A stretch of DNA of 64,000 bases from Terrabacter terrigena (GTDB lineage: Bacteria; Actinomycetota; Actinomycetes; Actinomycetales; Dermatophilaceae). The notes beneath the pieces are model-generated. The model made no database searches. It was not told the origin of the DNA and saw nothing but the letters and a program-made list of their open reading frames with translations. The translations under genes were made by a program, and so were the position numbers. This document shows, one piece after another, positions 47,299 through 55,879 of this stretch; position 1 is the first letter of the stretch; every line of letters begins with the position of its first letter. The DNA lies in contig NZ_JBHTKH010000001.1 in assembly GCF_042676085.1 (NCBI RefSeq), positions 682,001-746,000 on the forward strand. The letters are read 5' to 3'.

Positions 47299-47802
47299 GT
47301 GACCACGAACCCGCCCCCGCCGGAACAGCCAGGCGTCCTGCGCCAGGTCGTCCGCTTCTCGCTCGTCGGAGCCTTCGGGTTCGTCGCCGACGTCGGCGGG
47401 TTCAACCTGCTCCGGTACGCCGGCGGCGAGGGGCCGCTGCACGCGTACCCCCTCACGGCGAAGGTGGTCTCGGGCGTGCTGGCGACGGTGGTCGCCTGGC
47501 TCGGCAACCGCTACTGGACCTTCCGGAACTCGCGGCGGGACAAGGCCTACCACGAGTTCCTCCTCTTCGCGGTCGTCGCCGGCATCGGCACGCTCATCGC
47601 CATGTCGTGCCTGTGGGTCTCGCACTACCTGCTGCGGTTCACCTCGCCCCTCGCCGACAACATCTCCGCCAACGTCATCGGGCTCGGCCTCGCGCTCACG
47701 TTCCGCTTCTGGGCCTACCGCCGTCACGTGTTCAGCCGTACGCCGCCGCCTGTGTCGACGGACGAGGCGGCGCCGGACGTCTCGCGGGAGACGCGGCCCT
47801 GA
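47299..47802 (+). CDS. GtrA family membrane protein
   Basis: Small four-helix membrane protein family implicated in moving polyprenyl-linked sugars or in cell-surface glycosylation. The 167-residue product has RFSLVGAFGFVADVGGFNLL, then LGNRYWTFRNSRRDKAYHEF and NVIGLGLALTFRFWAYRRHV, all diagnostic. I chose GTG 47299 nine bases after GGAG; a GTG at 47269 just after TAGCGT (47259-47264) is the alternative. It is convergent with a GT2 glycosyltransferase, its usual partner. Confidence 0.87.
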   Translation: MTTNPPPPEQPGVLRQVVRFSLVGAFGFVADVGGFNLLRYAGGEGPLHAYPLTAKVVSGVLATVVAWLGNRYWTFRNSRRDKAYHEFLLFAVVAGIGTLIAMSCLWVSHYLLRFTSPLADNISANVIGLGLALTFRFWAYRRHVFSRTPPPVSTDEAAPDVSRETRP

Positions 47803-47836
47803 CGTGTGGCGCCGGGACGGCCCGGGCTGACCGGGC

Positions 47837-48562
47837 TCAGGGCCCGCGGCGGATGCGCCGGGCGCGCAGCCGCATACGGACGGTCAGGCGGACCATCTCG
47901 AGGCCGAGCGAGATCGTCTTGCCCAGCTCACCGGTCACGGACGACACCCCCACGCGGGGGTGGTAGTTCACGGGCACCTGGACCATGCGCACCCGGGTGA
48001 TGACCGCGATCAGCAGCATCTCGAGGCCGTACGCCGAACCGGCCAGCGTGGAGCGGCGCAGGATGTCGTCGGCGCGTTCGGCCGTCATGACGCGGAAGGT
48101 GCAGCCCACGTCGCTGAGGTAGGAGGTGTTGTAGAGGACCTCGATGAGCTTGGCGACGAGCCAGTTGCCCCACTGCAGGAACCAGCCCATGTTGGCGCCG
48201 TCCCAGATGAAGTTCGAGACGGTGCGCGAGCCGATGACGAGGTCGCAGTCGGGCAGGAAGGCGAGCAGCTTGCGCAGGTCCTCGGGGTCGAACGTGCCGT
48301 CGGGCTCGCAGACGGCGACGAGGTCGGTGCCTGCCTCGCGCAGGCCCCGCTGGATCGCCGCGCCGTAGCCCTGCCTCGTCTCGAAGACCTCGACGGCTCC
48401 GGTGGTCGCCACCTCCTCGGAGGTGCCGGGAGCCGCGTTGTTGTTGACGACGATGACCCTGTCGACCTCGGGGACCGCCTCGAACCGCCGGATGCACTCG
48501 GCGATGCTGTCCTTCTCGTTGTAGGTCGGCAGCACGACGCCGAGGGTCTTGTCACGCCACAT
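47837..48562 (-). CDS. Family 2 glycosyltransferase (polyprenol-phosphate type)
   Basis: GT-A fold enzyme of 241 residues. The nucleotide-sugar site is seen as GVVLPTYNEKDSIAECI, VIVVNNNAAPG and EPDGTFDPEDLRKLLAFL; IGSRTV follows. No C-terminal membrane helices are present, so it resembles dolichol-phosphate mannosyltransferase DPM1 more than the GtrB type. It likely builds a lipid-linked sugar. It follows the methyltransferase by six bases, suggesting one transcript. Confidence 0.87.
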   Translation of the reverse strand: MWRDKTLGVVLPTYNEKDSIAECIRRFEAVPEVDRVIVVNNNAAPGTSEEVATTGAVEVFETRQGYGAAIQRGLREAGTDLVAVCEPDGTFDPEDLRKLLAFLPDCDLVIGSRTVSNFIWDGANMGWFLQWGNWLVAKLIEVLYNTSYLSDVGCTFRVMTAERADDILRRSTLAGSAYGLEMLLIAVITRVRMVQVPVNYHPRVGVSSVTGELGKTISLGLEMVRLTVRMRLRARRIRRGP

Positions 48563-48568
48563 GAGCCC

Positions 48569-49243
48569 TCACCCACCGGGTCGGGCGACGACGAGCATCT
48601 GCCCCGCCATCGGCTTGATCGGCGAGCGCAGGTAGAGGGGCACGAGGAACGCGAGGCCCGCTGCGCGCGACTTCAGCGTGAGCGGCAGGAACCGGGCCTG
48701 CCGGACCTCGATGTGCCAGCCCAACGAGGTCAGGTAGTCGCTGAGCGACTGGTCGGTGTAGACGGAGACGTGGGTGAAGTCGTCGAAGTAGCGGCCCGGG
48801 TCGAGCCGGAAGTTGGGCTGCATGAGGATGAGGCGGCCGCCGGGGCGCAGCACCCGCGCCGCGCCGGCCAGCAGCCGCCCGGACTGGTCGCGGTCGAGGT
48901 GCTCGAGCAGGTTGCTGGCGAAGACGACGTCGAAGGAGTCGTCGGCGAAGCGCGCGAGGTCGGTGCAGTCGCCGACCTCGGCCCGGACGTGCGCGGCTGC
49001 CGCGCGAGCCACCGTCGCGTCGAGGTCCATGGCCACGACGTGCCCGGCCTCGACCTGGTTGGCGAAGTCGCACCAGCCGGCGCCGAGCTCGAGCACGTCG
49101 GCGTCGGGCGCGACGTACCGGGCCAGGTAGTTGCAGACGTGACGCCAGACCTTCACACGGTTGGGGTTCGGCGCGAGGCGCGTCTCGAAGTAGCCCGGCT
49201 CGTAGACGCCGGCCGGCTGAGGACCGTTGTGGGGGTCGTCCAT
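48569..49243 (-). CDS. Class I SAM-dependent methyltransferase
   Basis: The 224-residue product from ATG 49243 has motif I VLELGAGWCDFA (50-61), the acidic residue in VVAMDLDA, ASNLLEHL at motif IV and LRPGGRLILMQPNF. This is the Methyltransf_11/23 type with no readable substrate. The hydrophobic C-terminal part (LAFLVPLYLRSP) may touch the membrane. It is co-directional with the GT2 gene downstream, so it may modify a surface glycan or its lipid carrier. Confidence 0.85.
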   Translation of the reverse strand: MDDPHNGPQPAGVYEPGYFETRLAPNPNRVKVWRHVCNYLARYVAPDADVLELGAGWCDFANQVEAGHVVAMDLDATVARAAAAHVRAEVGDCTDLARFADDSFDVVFASNLLEHLDRDQSGRLLAGAARVLRPGGRLILMQPNFRLDPGRYFDDFTHVSVYTDQSLSDYLTSLGWHIEVRQARFLPLTLKSRAAGLAFLVPLYLRSPIKPMAGQMLVVARPGG

Positions 49244-49428
49244 CTTTCGTCTCTCGGGGGGTCGACTACGGGGACACCTCGGACCACGCGACTCGGGAGT
49301 CGTCCAGCACGACGACAGGTCGCTCATGGACACTAACAGGACCGAGGTCGGATCGATCCACGGCGGACACCCGCGCTACCGGCACGGGCGACGGGCAGGT
49401 GACGGCGACGACAGTGAGGACAGGGCCA

Positions 49429-51696
49429 GTGGCTGACGACGAGCACGCAGCGAGCCGGGTCGCGAACCCGGTGTCCGCTGCCGTCGTGGCCCTCGGTGTC
49501 CTCGTCTACGTGGGGCTGGCCGTGCGGACGGGCCTGACCGTCGGCGACGCCGCTGCGAGCCTTGCGGCGCTGCTCGTGACCCAGGTGCTTCCCGGCGTGC
49601 TCGTGTGGCGGTCCCTGCGGCCCCGCGCGGGCTGGCTGCTCGAGGATCTCGCGGCCGGATTCGCGATCGGGTCGGCGCTGGCGGTGCCGGTGCAGATCGT
49701 GGCCGGACTGACCCACCAGCGCTGGCTGGCCGCAGCGCTACCCGTGGCCCTCGTGCTGCTCCTCGTCGGCCTCCGCACCCCCAGGCGCCGCATCCTCGAG
49801 GCCAGGTGGCAGCCGGTGGCGTGGTGGTTCGCGCCGGTGACCGCCGTCGTGTCCCTCGCCGCGGTCCCCCAGTTCCTCGACTACACGGTGAGCAACAGGG
49901 TCGCCTACGCCGGGCCCACGGCGCCGCACATCGACACCTACCTTCACCAGGCGCTCGCCTCCGAGCTCCTCACCCGAGGACCCGTCTCGTGGCCGACGGT
50001 GGCCGGCGAGGACCTCGGCTACCACTGGTTCACGCACGCGTGGCTCGCCCAGGTGTCCGCCGCCTCGGGGGTCGAGCTGGATGCGGTCCTGACGCGCGTC
50101 ATGCCCGCGCTGATGCCGATGGCGGTCGTGCTCGCCGTGGCCGTCGCCGGCTTGCGGCTGGGCGGCCGGTCCTGGGTCGGCGCCGCGGCCGCGCTGGTGA
50201 CGATGTTCGGGGGGCGCTTCAACGCGTTCGAGGTGCCGGACCTCGCCTTCCCCCTCACGCCGTTGTCACCGACGCTGGCCCTCGGCGCTCCCACCCTGCT
50301 GCTGCTCGTCACCGTGCTCGCCCTCCGCTGGAGAGGTGAGATGCTCCGCGGCGCCTGGGTGCTCGTGCCCCTGCTCGCCGTCGTGTCCGCGGGCACGAAG
50401 GGCTCGACGGCTCCCCTCGTCGTCGCGGGACTGGCCGTGGCGGTGGCCGCGATGGCGCTCTGGAACCGGCGCCTGCTCGTGCCGACCCTCGTCGACCTGC
50501 TCGTCGTCGGGGCCGGTCTCGTGTTCGCCCTCATCGTCGTCTTCCACGGCTCGAGCGCCGGCCTGAAGCTCGGGGCGACCGACGCCGCCAAGCAGAGCCT
50601 GCTCGCCGGTCTGCTGACGCAGGTGCCTTCGGTCCAGCTGGTCTGGCTCGCGGTCACCCTCGGCGTCGTGAGTGGCATGTCGAGGGCCGCCCTGACGTTC
50701 GTGCTGCCCTTCCACGAGGACACCCGCCGCGACCCGCTCACCTGGGTGCTGATCGGGTCGACGTTCGCCGCGGCGTGCGCCGTCGCCCTCTTCTCGCACC
50801 CCGGGCGCAGCCAGGGCTACTTCTACCTGACGGCGATCCCCCTGGCGGCGCTCGGTTCGGTGCTCGGCCTGCAACGGCTCGCCCGGTCCCAGGGTGCTCG
50901 AGCCGTGGGCCTGGTGGCCGCGGCGGGCATCGTCGGCGGCCTCGCCACGTACGCCGTGCCGACGCTGGTGGCCGGCCACCTGCGCCCGCGCGCCTACTCG
51001 CAGGCCTGGGAGACGGTGTGGCTCGCCGCAGGGTGCCTCGCGGCAGTCGCGGTGATCGGCGTCGTGGCTGCGTGGCTGTCGACGCGGCGGCGGCCACGCG
51101 AGAACCCACGTCGGCCCGGCGCCGGGGTCGTCGTGCTCGCCTCCGTCGCGGCCTCCCTGCTCGTCGCCGGGTCGACCACGGGCGTGCTCGCCCTCAAGGG
51201 AGCGCTCACGCCGGTCCCGACGAAACCCGTCACCCTGAGGTCGCCCAACGCCGTGTCGCAGGGCCAGATCGACGTCGCACGCTACATCCGCGACCACTCG
51301 GGCGTCGACGACCTCGTCATGACCAACCGCCACTGCACGGTCCCGCGCCAGCCCTTCGGCGGCTGCGACAGCCGGCGCTGGATCGTCACGGCCTTTAGCG
51401 AGCGGCAGGCCCTCGTCGAGGGGTGGACGGCCACCCCCGAGGCCACGCGCGTGGCACCGCACGGCCGTGACTCGATCACGGTCGACTACTGGAAGCCCGA
51501 CATCCTCCGGCTCAACGACCGGTTCACCCGCACTCCCGACGTGGCCGACCAGAAGGCGCTGTGGGACCTCGGCGTCCGCTGGGTCTACCTCGAGAACACG
51601 ATGCCCCACGCACAGTCGCTCGCGCCCTACGCCGAGGAGCGCTTCCGCACCGCCGACGCGTCCGCGTGGCAGCTGAGCACGCCCTCGGCGCCCTGA
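49429..51696 (+). CDS. Large multi-spanning membrane protein, glycosyltransferase-like
   Basis: The 755-residue product from GTG 49429 (after GGACAGGG; GTG 49399 is an alternative) has about 12-14 membrane segments. The first extracytoplasmic loop holds APHIDTYLHQALASELLTRG and GYHWFTHAWLAQVSA. An acidic or His-rich first loop followed by many helices and a soluble C-terminal domain (about residues 610-755) is the layout of C-type (GT-C) glycosyltransferases. Family membership is inference. It is divergent from the methyltransferase gene. Confidence 0.75.
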   Translation: MADDEHAASRVANPVSAAVVALGVLVYVGLAVRTGLTVGDAAASLAALLVTQVLPGVLVWRSLRPRAGWLLEDLAAGFAIGSALAVPVQIVAGLTHQRWLAAALPVALVLLLVGLRTPRRRILEARWQPVAWWFAPVTAVVSLAAVPQFLDYTVSNRVAYAGPTAPHIDTYLHQALASELLTRGPVSWPTVAGEDLGYHWFTHAWLAQVSAASGVELDAVLTRVMPALMPMAVVLAVAVAGLRLGGRSWVGAAAALVTMFGGRFNAFEVPDLAFPLTPLSPTLALGAPTLLLLVTVLALRWRGEMLRGAWVLVPLLAVVSAGTKGSTAPLVVAGLAVAVAAMALWNRRLLVPTLVDLLVVGAGLVFALIVVFHGSSAGLKLGATDAAKQSLLAGLLTQVPSVQLVWLAVTLGVVSGMSRAALTFVLPFHEDTRRDPLTWVLIGSTFAAACAVALFSHPGRSQGYFYLTAIPLAALGSVLGLQRLARSQGARAVGLVAAAGIVGGLATYAVPTLVAGHLRPRAYSQAWETVWLAAGCLAAVAVIGVVAAWLSTRRRPRENPRRPGAGVVVLASVAASLLVAGSTTGVLALKGALTPVPTKPVTLRSPNAVSQGQIDVARYIRDHSGVDDLVMTNRHCTVPRQPFGGCDSRRWIVTAFSERQALVEGWTATPEATRVAPHGRDSITVDYWKPDILRLNDRFTRTPDVADQKALWDLGVRWVYLENTMPHAQSLAPYAEERFRTADASAWQLSTPSAP

Positions 51697-51724
51697 CGCC
51701 AAGGCGCACCGCCCGCGTACGCGG

Positions 51725-52624
51725 TCAACCGTCGGCGTCGTGGTCGGCGAGGGCCTGCTGCGCGGCCTCCTCGTCCTTCTCGCGCCGATCGCGTGTGCCG
51801 GTGGCCTCGTCGAGCTCGCCGGTGACCTTCTCGAGCCGGGCGCGGGCCGTGGCGAGACGCCGCTCGAGGTCGGCGATGCCCTCGGTCACCTCCTCGTGCC
51901 GGGCGGTGAGGACGGCGACCTGCCGGTCGGCCGTCCGCAGCTCCGAGCGCGCCGTCTCGAGCGCCGACTGGAGGCGAGCGCGCTCGGCGGCCCGCTTGGC
52001 CCGGCGGCGCTCCTCGAGGTCGACGGCATCTCCCTCGTCGTCGGCCTCGTCGTCCTTCGCGCCGGCGCCGCCACGGACGACCGACAGCGACGGGCGGCCG
52101 GCTCCACCGTCGTCGCCCCCGAGGGCGACGACGTCCTCGACGTCGACGGACCCGAAGCCCGAGTAGCTGAGTGAGCGCACGAGCGAGCCGGTGAGCACCG
52201 AGGCCTCGGCGTCCTCGTCGGCGATCAGGGCGGTGAGGGTGTCGCGCACCTCCTGGGCCACCCCGGCGCCGAGCTTCTGCCCCGCCTGCGCCGACTCCTC
52301 CGCGACCCGGTCGGCGAGCGCGTCGACCCGCCGCGAGCGCTCGCGACCGAGGAGTCGCAGCTGGTCAGCGTCGAGGGTGCGCTGCGCCTCGCGGAGCAGG
52401 TCGGCGAACGCACGGAAGTCCTCGAGCTCGTCGGCGTGCTCGCGCACGAAGTGGTTGACGGCCCACGCCGCCACCGTCGGCTTGCGAAGCGCGCCGATCG
52501 CCGCGGCGAGGTCCTTGTCGCCTGCCTTCTTCGCCTCGGCCACCAGCTCGGAACGCAACGGTGTGAAGCGGGCCGGCGGGGCGGCATACAGCTGCTCGAC
52601 GGCGGCGCGCAGGTGCAGGATCAC
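51725..52624 (-). CDS. Uncharacterised coiled-coil protein
   Basis: The 299-residue product from GTG 52624 (eight bases after GGGAGG) has a helical N-terminal domain (FTPLRSELVAEAKKAGDKDL ... KPTVAAWAVNHFVREHADEL). An acidic linker and a C-terminal coiled coil of about 100 residues (ERRRAKRAAERARLQSALET) follow. Family known only as conserved in actinobacteria as far as I can tell; function unknown. The start lies 59 bases from the divergent MBL gene, which suggests shared control. Confidence 0.8.
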   Translation of the reverse strand: MILHLRAAVEQLYAAPPARFTPLRSELVAEAKKAGDKDLAAAIGALRKPTVAAWAVNHFVREHADELEDFRAFADLLREAQRTLDADQLRLLGRERSRRVDALADRVAEESAQAGQKLGAGVAQEVRDTLTALIADEDAEASVLTGSLVRSLSYSGFGSVDVEDVVALGGDDGGAGRPSLSVVRGGAGAKDDEADDEGDAVDLEERRRAKRAAERARLQSALETARSELRTADRQVAVLTARHEEVTEGIADLERRLATARARLEKVTGELDEATGTRDRREKDEEAAQQALADHDADG

Positions 52625-52671
52625 GGATGCATCCTCCCGCAAACCCGCTGGTGCCGTGAGTCCCAGCCGGG

Positions 52672-52677
52672 CAGTCT
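52672..52677 (+). promoter_or_regulatory. -10 box of the MBL-fold gene (probable leaderless start)
   Basis: CAGTCT, six bases before GTG 52684. No clear -35 box. Confidence 0.4.
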
Positions 52678-52683
52678 GGTCCG

Positions 52684-53505
52684 GTGATCTGGATCTGTGC
52701 GACGTGTGCCGTGGAGACCGACGACCTGGCGGAGCCGCCCGCCGAGTGCGAGGTGTGCGAGGACGACCGGCAGTGGGTGCCGGCCACCGGCCAGCGGTGG
52801 ACGACCCTCGACGAGCTGCGCGACGCAGGGACCCGCGTCGTCGTCGAGCCCGTGGAGGAGGACCTGTGGGGGCTGCACGCCGATCCCTCGGTCGGCATCG
52901 GCCAGCAGACGATGGTGGTTCGCACCCCGGAGGGTGTGCTGCTGTTCGACTGCGTCGGCTACCTCGACGACGCCGCGGTGGAGGTCGTGCGGTCCCTGGG
53001 GCCGACGCTGGCCGTCGCCGCGAGCCACCCCCACATGTACGGCGTGCAGACCGAGTGGGCCCGGGCCCTCGGGGATGTGCCGGTTCTCCTGGCCGAGCGC
53101 GACGCGGAGTGGGTGCGGCGGAAGGACCCGCTCGTCGAGCTCTACGACGAGTTCCGCGAGGTGGCCCCGGGGCTGACGCTGCACCGGGTGGGCGGGCACT
53201 TCCGCGGCCAGGCCGTCGTCGAGTGGCGGGCAGGCGCCGAAGGACGCGGCGTGCTGCTCGCGGGCGACGCCGTCTTCCCCAACCCCGACCGGAGGTCGGT
53301 CAGCTTCCTCCGCAGCTACCCCAACCGGATCCCCTTGTCGGGCAATGTGGTCCAGCGCATCGCCGGGCAGCTCGAAGGGCTGCACTACGACCGGCTGTAC
53401 AACAACTTCGGCGCGGTCGTGCCGCGCGATGCCAAGGCCGTGGTCCGGTTCTCCGCCGACCGGCACGCGGCCTGGACCCGCGGCGACTTCGACCACCTCA
53501 CCTGA
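52684..53505 (+). CDS. MBL-fold protein with N-terminal zinc ribbon
   Basis: The 273-residue product begins with a zinc ribbon (C5-A-T-C8 and C22-E-V-C25), then a metallo-beta-lactamase-fold domain: TPEGVLLFDCVGYL, AVAASHPHMYG, RVGGHFRGQAVV and VLLAGDAVFPNPD. The usual HxHxDH is reduced to HPHMYG, while the later His and Asp are kept, so metal binding may be altered. It is cytoplasmic. Hydrolase activity is inferred from the fold alone. Confidence 0.82.
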   Translation: MIWICATCAVETDDLAEPPAECEVCEDDRQWVPATGQRWTTLDELRDAGTRVVVEPVEEDLWGLHADPSVGIGQQTMVVRTPEGVLLFDCVGYLDDAAVEVVRSLGPTLAVAASHPHMYGVQTEWARALGDVPVLLAERDAEWVRRKDPLVELYDEFREVAPGLTLHRVGGHFRGQAVVEWRAGAEGRGVLLAGDAVFPNPDRRSVSFLRSYPNRIPLSGNVVQRIAGQLEGLHYDRLYNNFGAVVPRDAKAVVRFSADRHAAWTRGDFDHLT

Positions 53506-53537
53506 CCGCGCGCCCTGACGCGTCGCCCGGTTCCCGG

Positions 53538-53559
53538 CCCACGTGCCAGAGCACGTGGG
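53538..53559 (+). terminator. Hairpin after the MBL gene
   Basis: CCCACGTGC (53538-53546) and GCACGTGGG (53551-53559) pair perfectly around CAGA, 33 bases past the MBL stop and before the peptide gene. It isolates the peptide-oxygenase cassette. Confidence 0.65.
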
Positions 53560-53622
53560 AGTGGGTAGGTGCAGAGGCGACGGCGTCGTCCGGCGCCGTC
53601 TGAATCAGCTAGAGGAGCAGCC

Positions 53623-53814
53623 ATGAGCGACAACCCGCTGGACCCGCTGAGCGACGACCCGACGACCGAGGGGCCGGCTGACGGCGGCGCCGACGCGCAG
53701 ACCCACGACGGTGGCGCCGACGGCGGCGCCGACTCGTCCTCCGACACCGAAGGCCCGGCCGACGGCGGTGCCGACACGGAGAGCCACGACGGCGGTGCCG
53801 ACGGCGGGGCCTGA
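53623..53814 (+). CDS. Small DGGA-repeat peptide, possible modification substrate
   Basis: The 63-residue product starts at ATG 53623, five bases after AGAGGAG. After a 14-residue leader-like segment (MSDNPLDPLSDDPT) come two copies of a 27-residue unit, the second truncated at the end of the protein: TEGPADGGAD, three variable residues, HDGGADGGA. DGGA occurs six times and each unit has one histidine (H28, H55). There are no Cys, Lys or Arg residues. Its stop shares one base with the start of a JmjC-type oxygenase gene. Small size, repeats and coupling to a modifying enzyme resemble peptide precursor systems; this is inference. Confidence 0.7.
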   Translation: MSDNPLDPLSDDPTTEGPADGGADAQTHDGGADGGADSSSDTEGPADGGADTESHDGGADGGA

Positions 53815-55064
53815 TGGCCGCTGGCACGACCAGCCGGGTGTCCGCCGCTCACGGTGGACACCCGGCCCTCTCGCGCCTCGTCGCCGTCGACCCCGAGACG
53901 TTCGCCGGCGAGCACTGGTCACGCAGGCCGCTCGTGACGACGGCCGCGGACCTCCCCGGCGGCCTGACCGGCCTCTTCGACGAAGACGCCGTCGACGAGC
54001 TCGTCTCGCGCCGCGGGCTGCGCGCCCCCTTCCTCCGGGTCGCGCGTGACGGCCGGACGCTCGGCGACCGCGAGTTCACACAGGGCGGTGGCGTCGGGGC
54101 CACCGTCACCGACCAGGTCAGCGACGACAAGCTGCTCCGCCTCTTCGGCGACGGCTCGACCATCGTCCTGCAGGGCCTGCACCGCACCTGGGGCCCGCTC
54201 ATCGACTTCACCCAGCAGCTGGCCGAGGACCTCGGCCACCCGGTGCAGGCCAACGCGTACGTCACCCCGAGCCAGAGCACCGGCTTCAGCGACCACTACG
54301 ACGTGCACGACGTCTTCGTGCTGCAGGTGGCGGGCGAGAAGCGCTGGCGGGTCAGGGCACCCGTGCACCCCGCTCCCCTGCGCGACGAGCCGTGGACCGA
54401 CCACCGCGCTGCCGTCGAGGAGGCGGCCCGGGCCGAGCCCGAGCTCGAGCTCACCCTTCGCCCGGGCGACGTGCTCTACCTTCCGCGCGGCTGGATCCAC
54501 TCCGCCACGGCGCTCGGCGGCGTGAGCACCCACCTCACCCTGGGCGTCCACGTCTGGACGCGGCGCCACCTCGCCGACGAGCTCGTGGGCCTCGCCCTGG
54601 CGTCGGCCAGCCGCGACGAGCGGGTTCGCGCCTCCCTCGACATCACCCCGTCGGGCTTCGACCGCGACTCCCTCGCGGCCGACATCGACATCGTGCGCGA
54701 GAGCCTCATCCGTGGGCTCGGGTCGGTCGACGCGGGCGCCGTCGTCGACGCGCTCGAGGCGCGGGTCCGTGTGGCCCAGCGACCCGCACCGATCCGACCC
54801 CTCGCCCAGGTCGCCGCGGCCGACACGCTCACCCCCGCGACGGGACTGCGGCTGCGCGCGCACGTCGACGCCCGGCTCATCCCCGACCCGCAGGGCTCCG
54901 TCACCCTGCGCAGCCGGCTCGGGGACCGGCCGGTCGCCCCGCACGACGTCGGGACCTTCGTCGCCCTCGTGGGCGGCGGGGTGCTGCGGGCCGACATGGT
55001 GAGGATGGAGCTCGCGCGACAGCTCCTGCGCGAGGGCTTCCTGGTGCTCGCCGACCCCACCTGA
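53814..55064 (+). CDS. JmjC/cupin-4 family Fe(II)/2-oxoglutarate oxygenase
   Basis: The 416-residue product resembles the ribosomal oxygenase group (YcfD, NO66, MINA53). The iron facial triad is H161-Y-D163 in GFSDHYDVHDVFVLQ and H229 in LYLPRGWIHSAT. K176 in AGEKRWRV may bind 2-oxoglutarate. A C-terminal region of about 170 residues resembles the winged-helix/dimerisation part of this group. ATG 53814 overlaps the repeat-peptide stop by one base. Family members hydroxylate Arg or His in ribosomal proteins; the coupled His-bearing peptide is an obvious alternative substrate. Confidence 0.85.
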   Translation: MAAGTTSRVSAAHGGHPALSRLVAVDPETFAGEHWSRRPLVTTAADLPGGLTGLFDEDAVDELVSRRGLRAPFLRVARDGRTLGDREFTQGGGVGATVTDQVSDDKLLRLFGDGSTIVLQGLHRTWGPLIDFTQQLAEDLGHPVQANAYVTPSQSTGFSDHYDVHDVFVLQVAGEKRWRVRAPVHPAPLRDEPWTDHRAAVEEAARAEPELELTLRPGDVLYLPRGWIHSATALGGVSTHLTLGVHVWTRRHLADELVGLALASASRDERVRASLDITPSGFDRDSLAADIDIVRESLIRGLGSVDAGAVVDALEARVRVAQRPAPIRPLAQVAAADTLTPATGLRLRAHVDARLIPDPQGSVTLRSRLGDRPVAPHDVGTFVALVGGGVLRADMVRMELARQLLREGFLVLADPT

Positions 55065-55091
55065 CCTCAACCGTCGAGAGGTCACTCCCGG

Positions 55092-55856
55092 TCAGCGGGT
55101 CACTGCCGCCGTGAGGGCGGCGCGGGCGCCGACGAGGGACGGGCCGTACCACGTGAGGAGTCGGCCGCTCACGAGAGCCGTGTGCGCTCGTGAGAACGCC
55201 TCGGGGCCGTCGTCTGCGGTGAAGACGTAGGGCTCGTCGGGGAGCAGGACGGTGACGCCCTCGCGGTCGAGGTCGCCCAGGTCGACGTGCGGGTAGCGCT
55301 CGGGCGCCTCGGCGAGCACGTTGCGCCAGCCGAGCCGGGCCACCACGTCGCCGGTGAACGTGTCGCGCCCGACCGCCATCCACGGGTCGCGCCAGATCGC
55401 CACCGCCACCTCGAGCGCCGGCTCGGGCAGCGGCCCCGTCCATTCGTCGCGCGCGGCTGCGAGCCAGCCGGGCGTGCCGAGCTCGAGCACCTCCACGAAG
55501 AGCCGCTCGAGCGAGTCGAGCGCGGCCGGCACCGTCTCGATGTCGGTCACCCACACGGGTGTGCCGTCAGCCCGCAGCCGCCGCACGTCGAGCTCGCGGT
55601 TCTCCTCCTTGTTCGCCACGACGAGGTCCGGCGCGAGCGCGCTGACCGCCCGGAGGTCGGGGTTCTTCGTCCCGCGGACGCGTTGCACCCCAAGGTCGCT
55701 CGGGTGCGTGCACCAGTCCGTCGCACCGACCAGCCGCTCGGGACAGGTCGATGCCAGGGCCTCGGTGATCGACGGAACCAGTGACACGACCCGACGCGGT
55801 GGCGTGGGGAACGAGACGGCATACGCGAGGTCGTCGGACAGGGTCACGGACGGCAC
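55092..55856 (-). CDS. BtuF/TroA-like helical-backbone binding protein without signal peptide
   Basis: The 254-residue product from GTG 55856 (seven bases after GAGAGG) has the BtuF-type opening RVVSLVPSITEALASTCPER, then GTKNPDLRAVSALAPDLVVA and the C-terminal lobe. Periplasmic cobalamin or siderophore receptors have this fold, but no signal peptide or lipobox is present and no ABC permease is encoded nearby. It follows the B12-dependent icmF by 23 bases, which suggests a cytoplasmic corrinoid-binding role. That role is inference. Confidence 0.8.
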   Translation of the reverse strand: MPSVTLSDDLAYAVSFPTPPRRVVSLVPSITEALASTCPERLVGATDWCTHPSDLGVQRVRGTKNPDLRAVSALAPDLVVANKEENRELDVRRLRADGTPVWVTDIETVPAALDSLERLFVEVLELGTPGWLAAARDEWTGPLPEPALEVAVAIWRDPWMAVGRDTFTGDVVARLGWRNVLAEAPERYPHVDLGDLDREGVTVLLPDEPYVFTADDGPEAFSRAHTALVSGRLLTWYGPSLVGARAALTAAVTR

Positions 55857-55879
55857 GAGCTGGCCTCTCGACGGGTGAG

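Noticed and set aside
53711..54049. Repetitive alternative frames over the repeat peptide
   Set aside because: The repeats open several frames, but only the frame from 53623 has a ribosome site and couples to the oxygenase.
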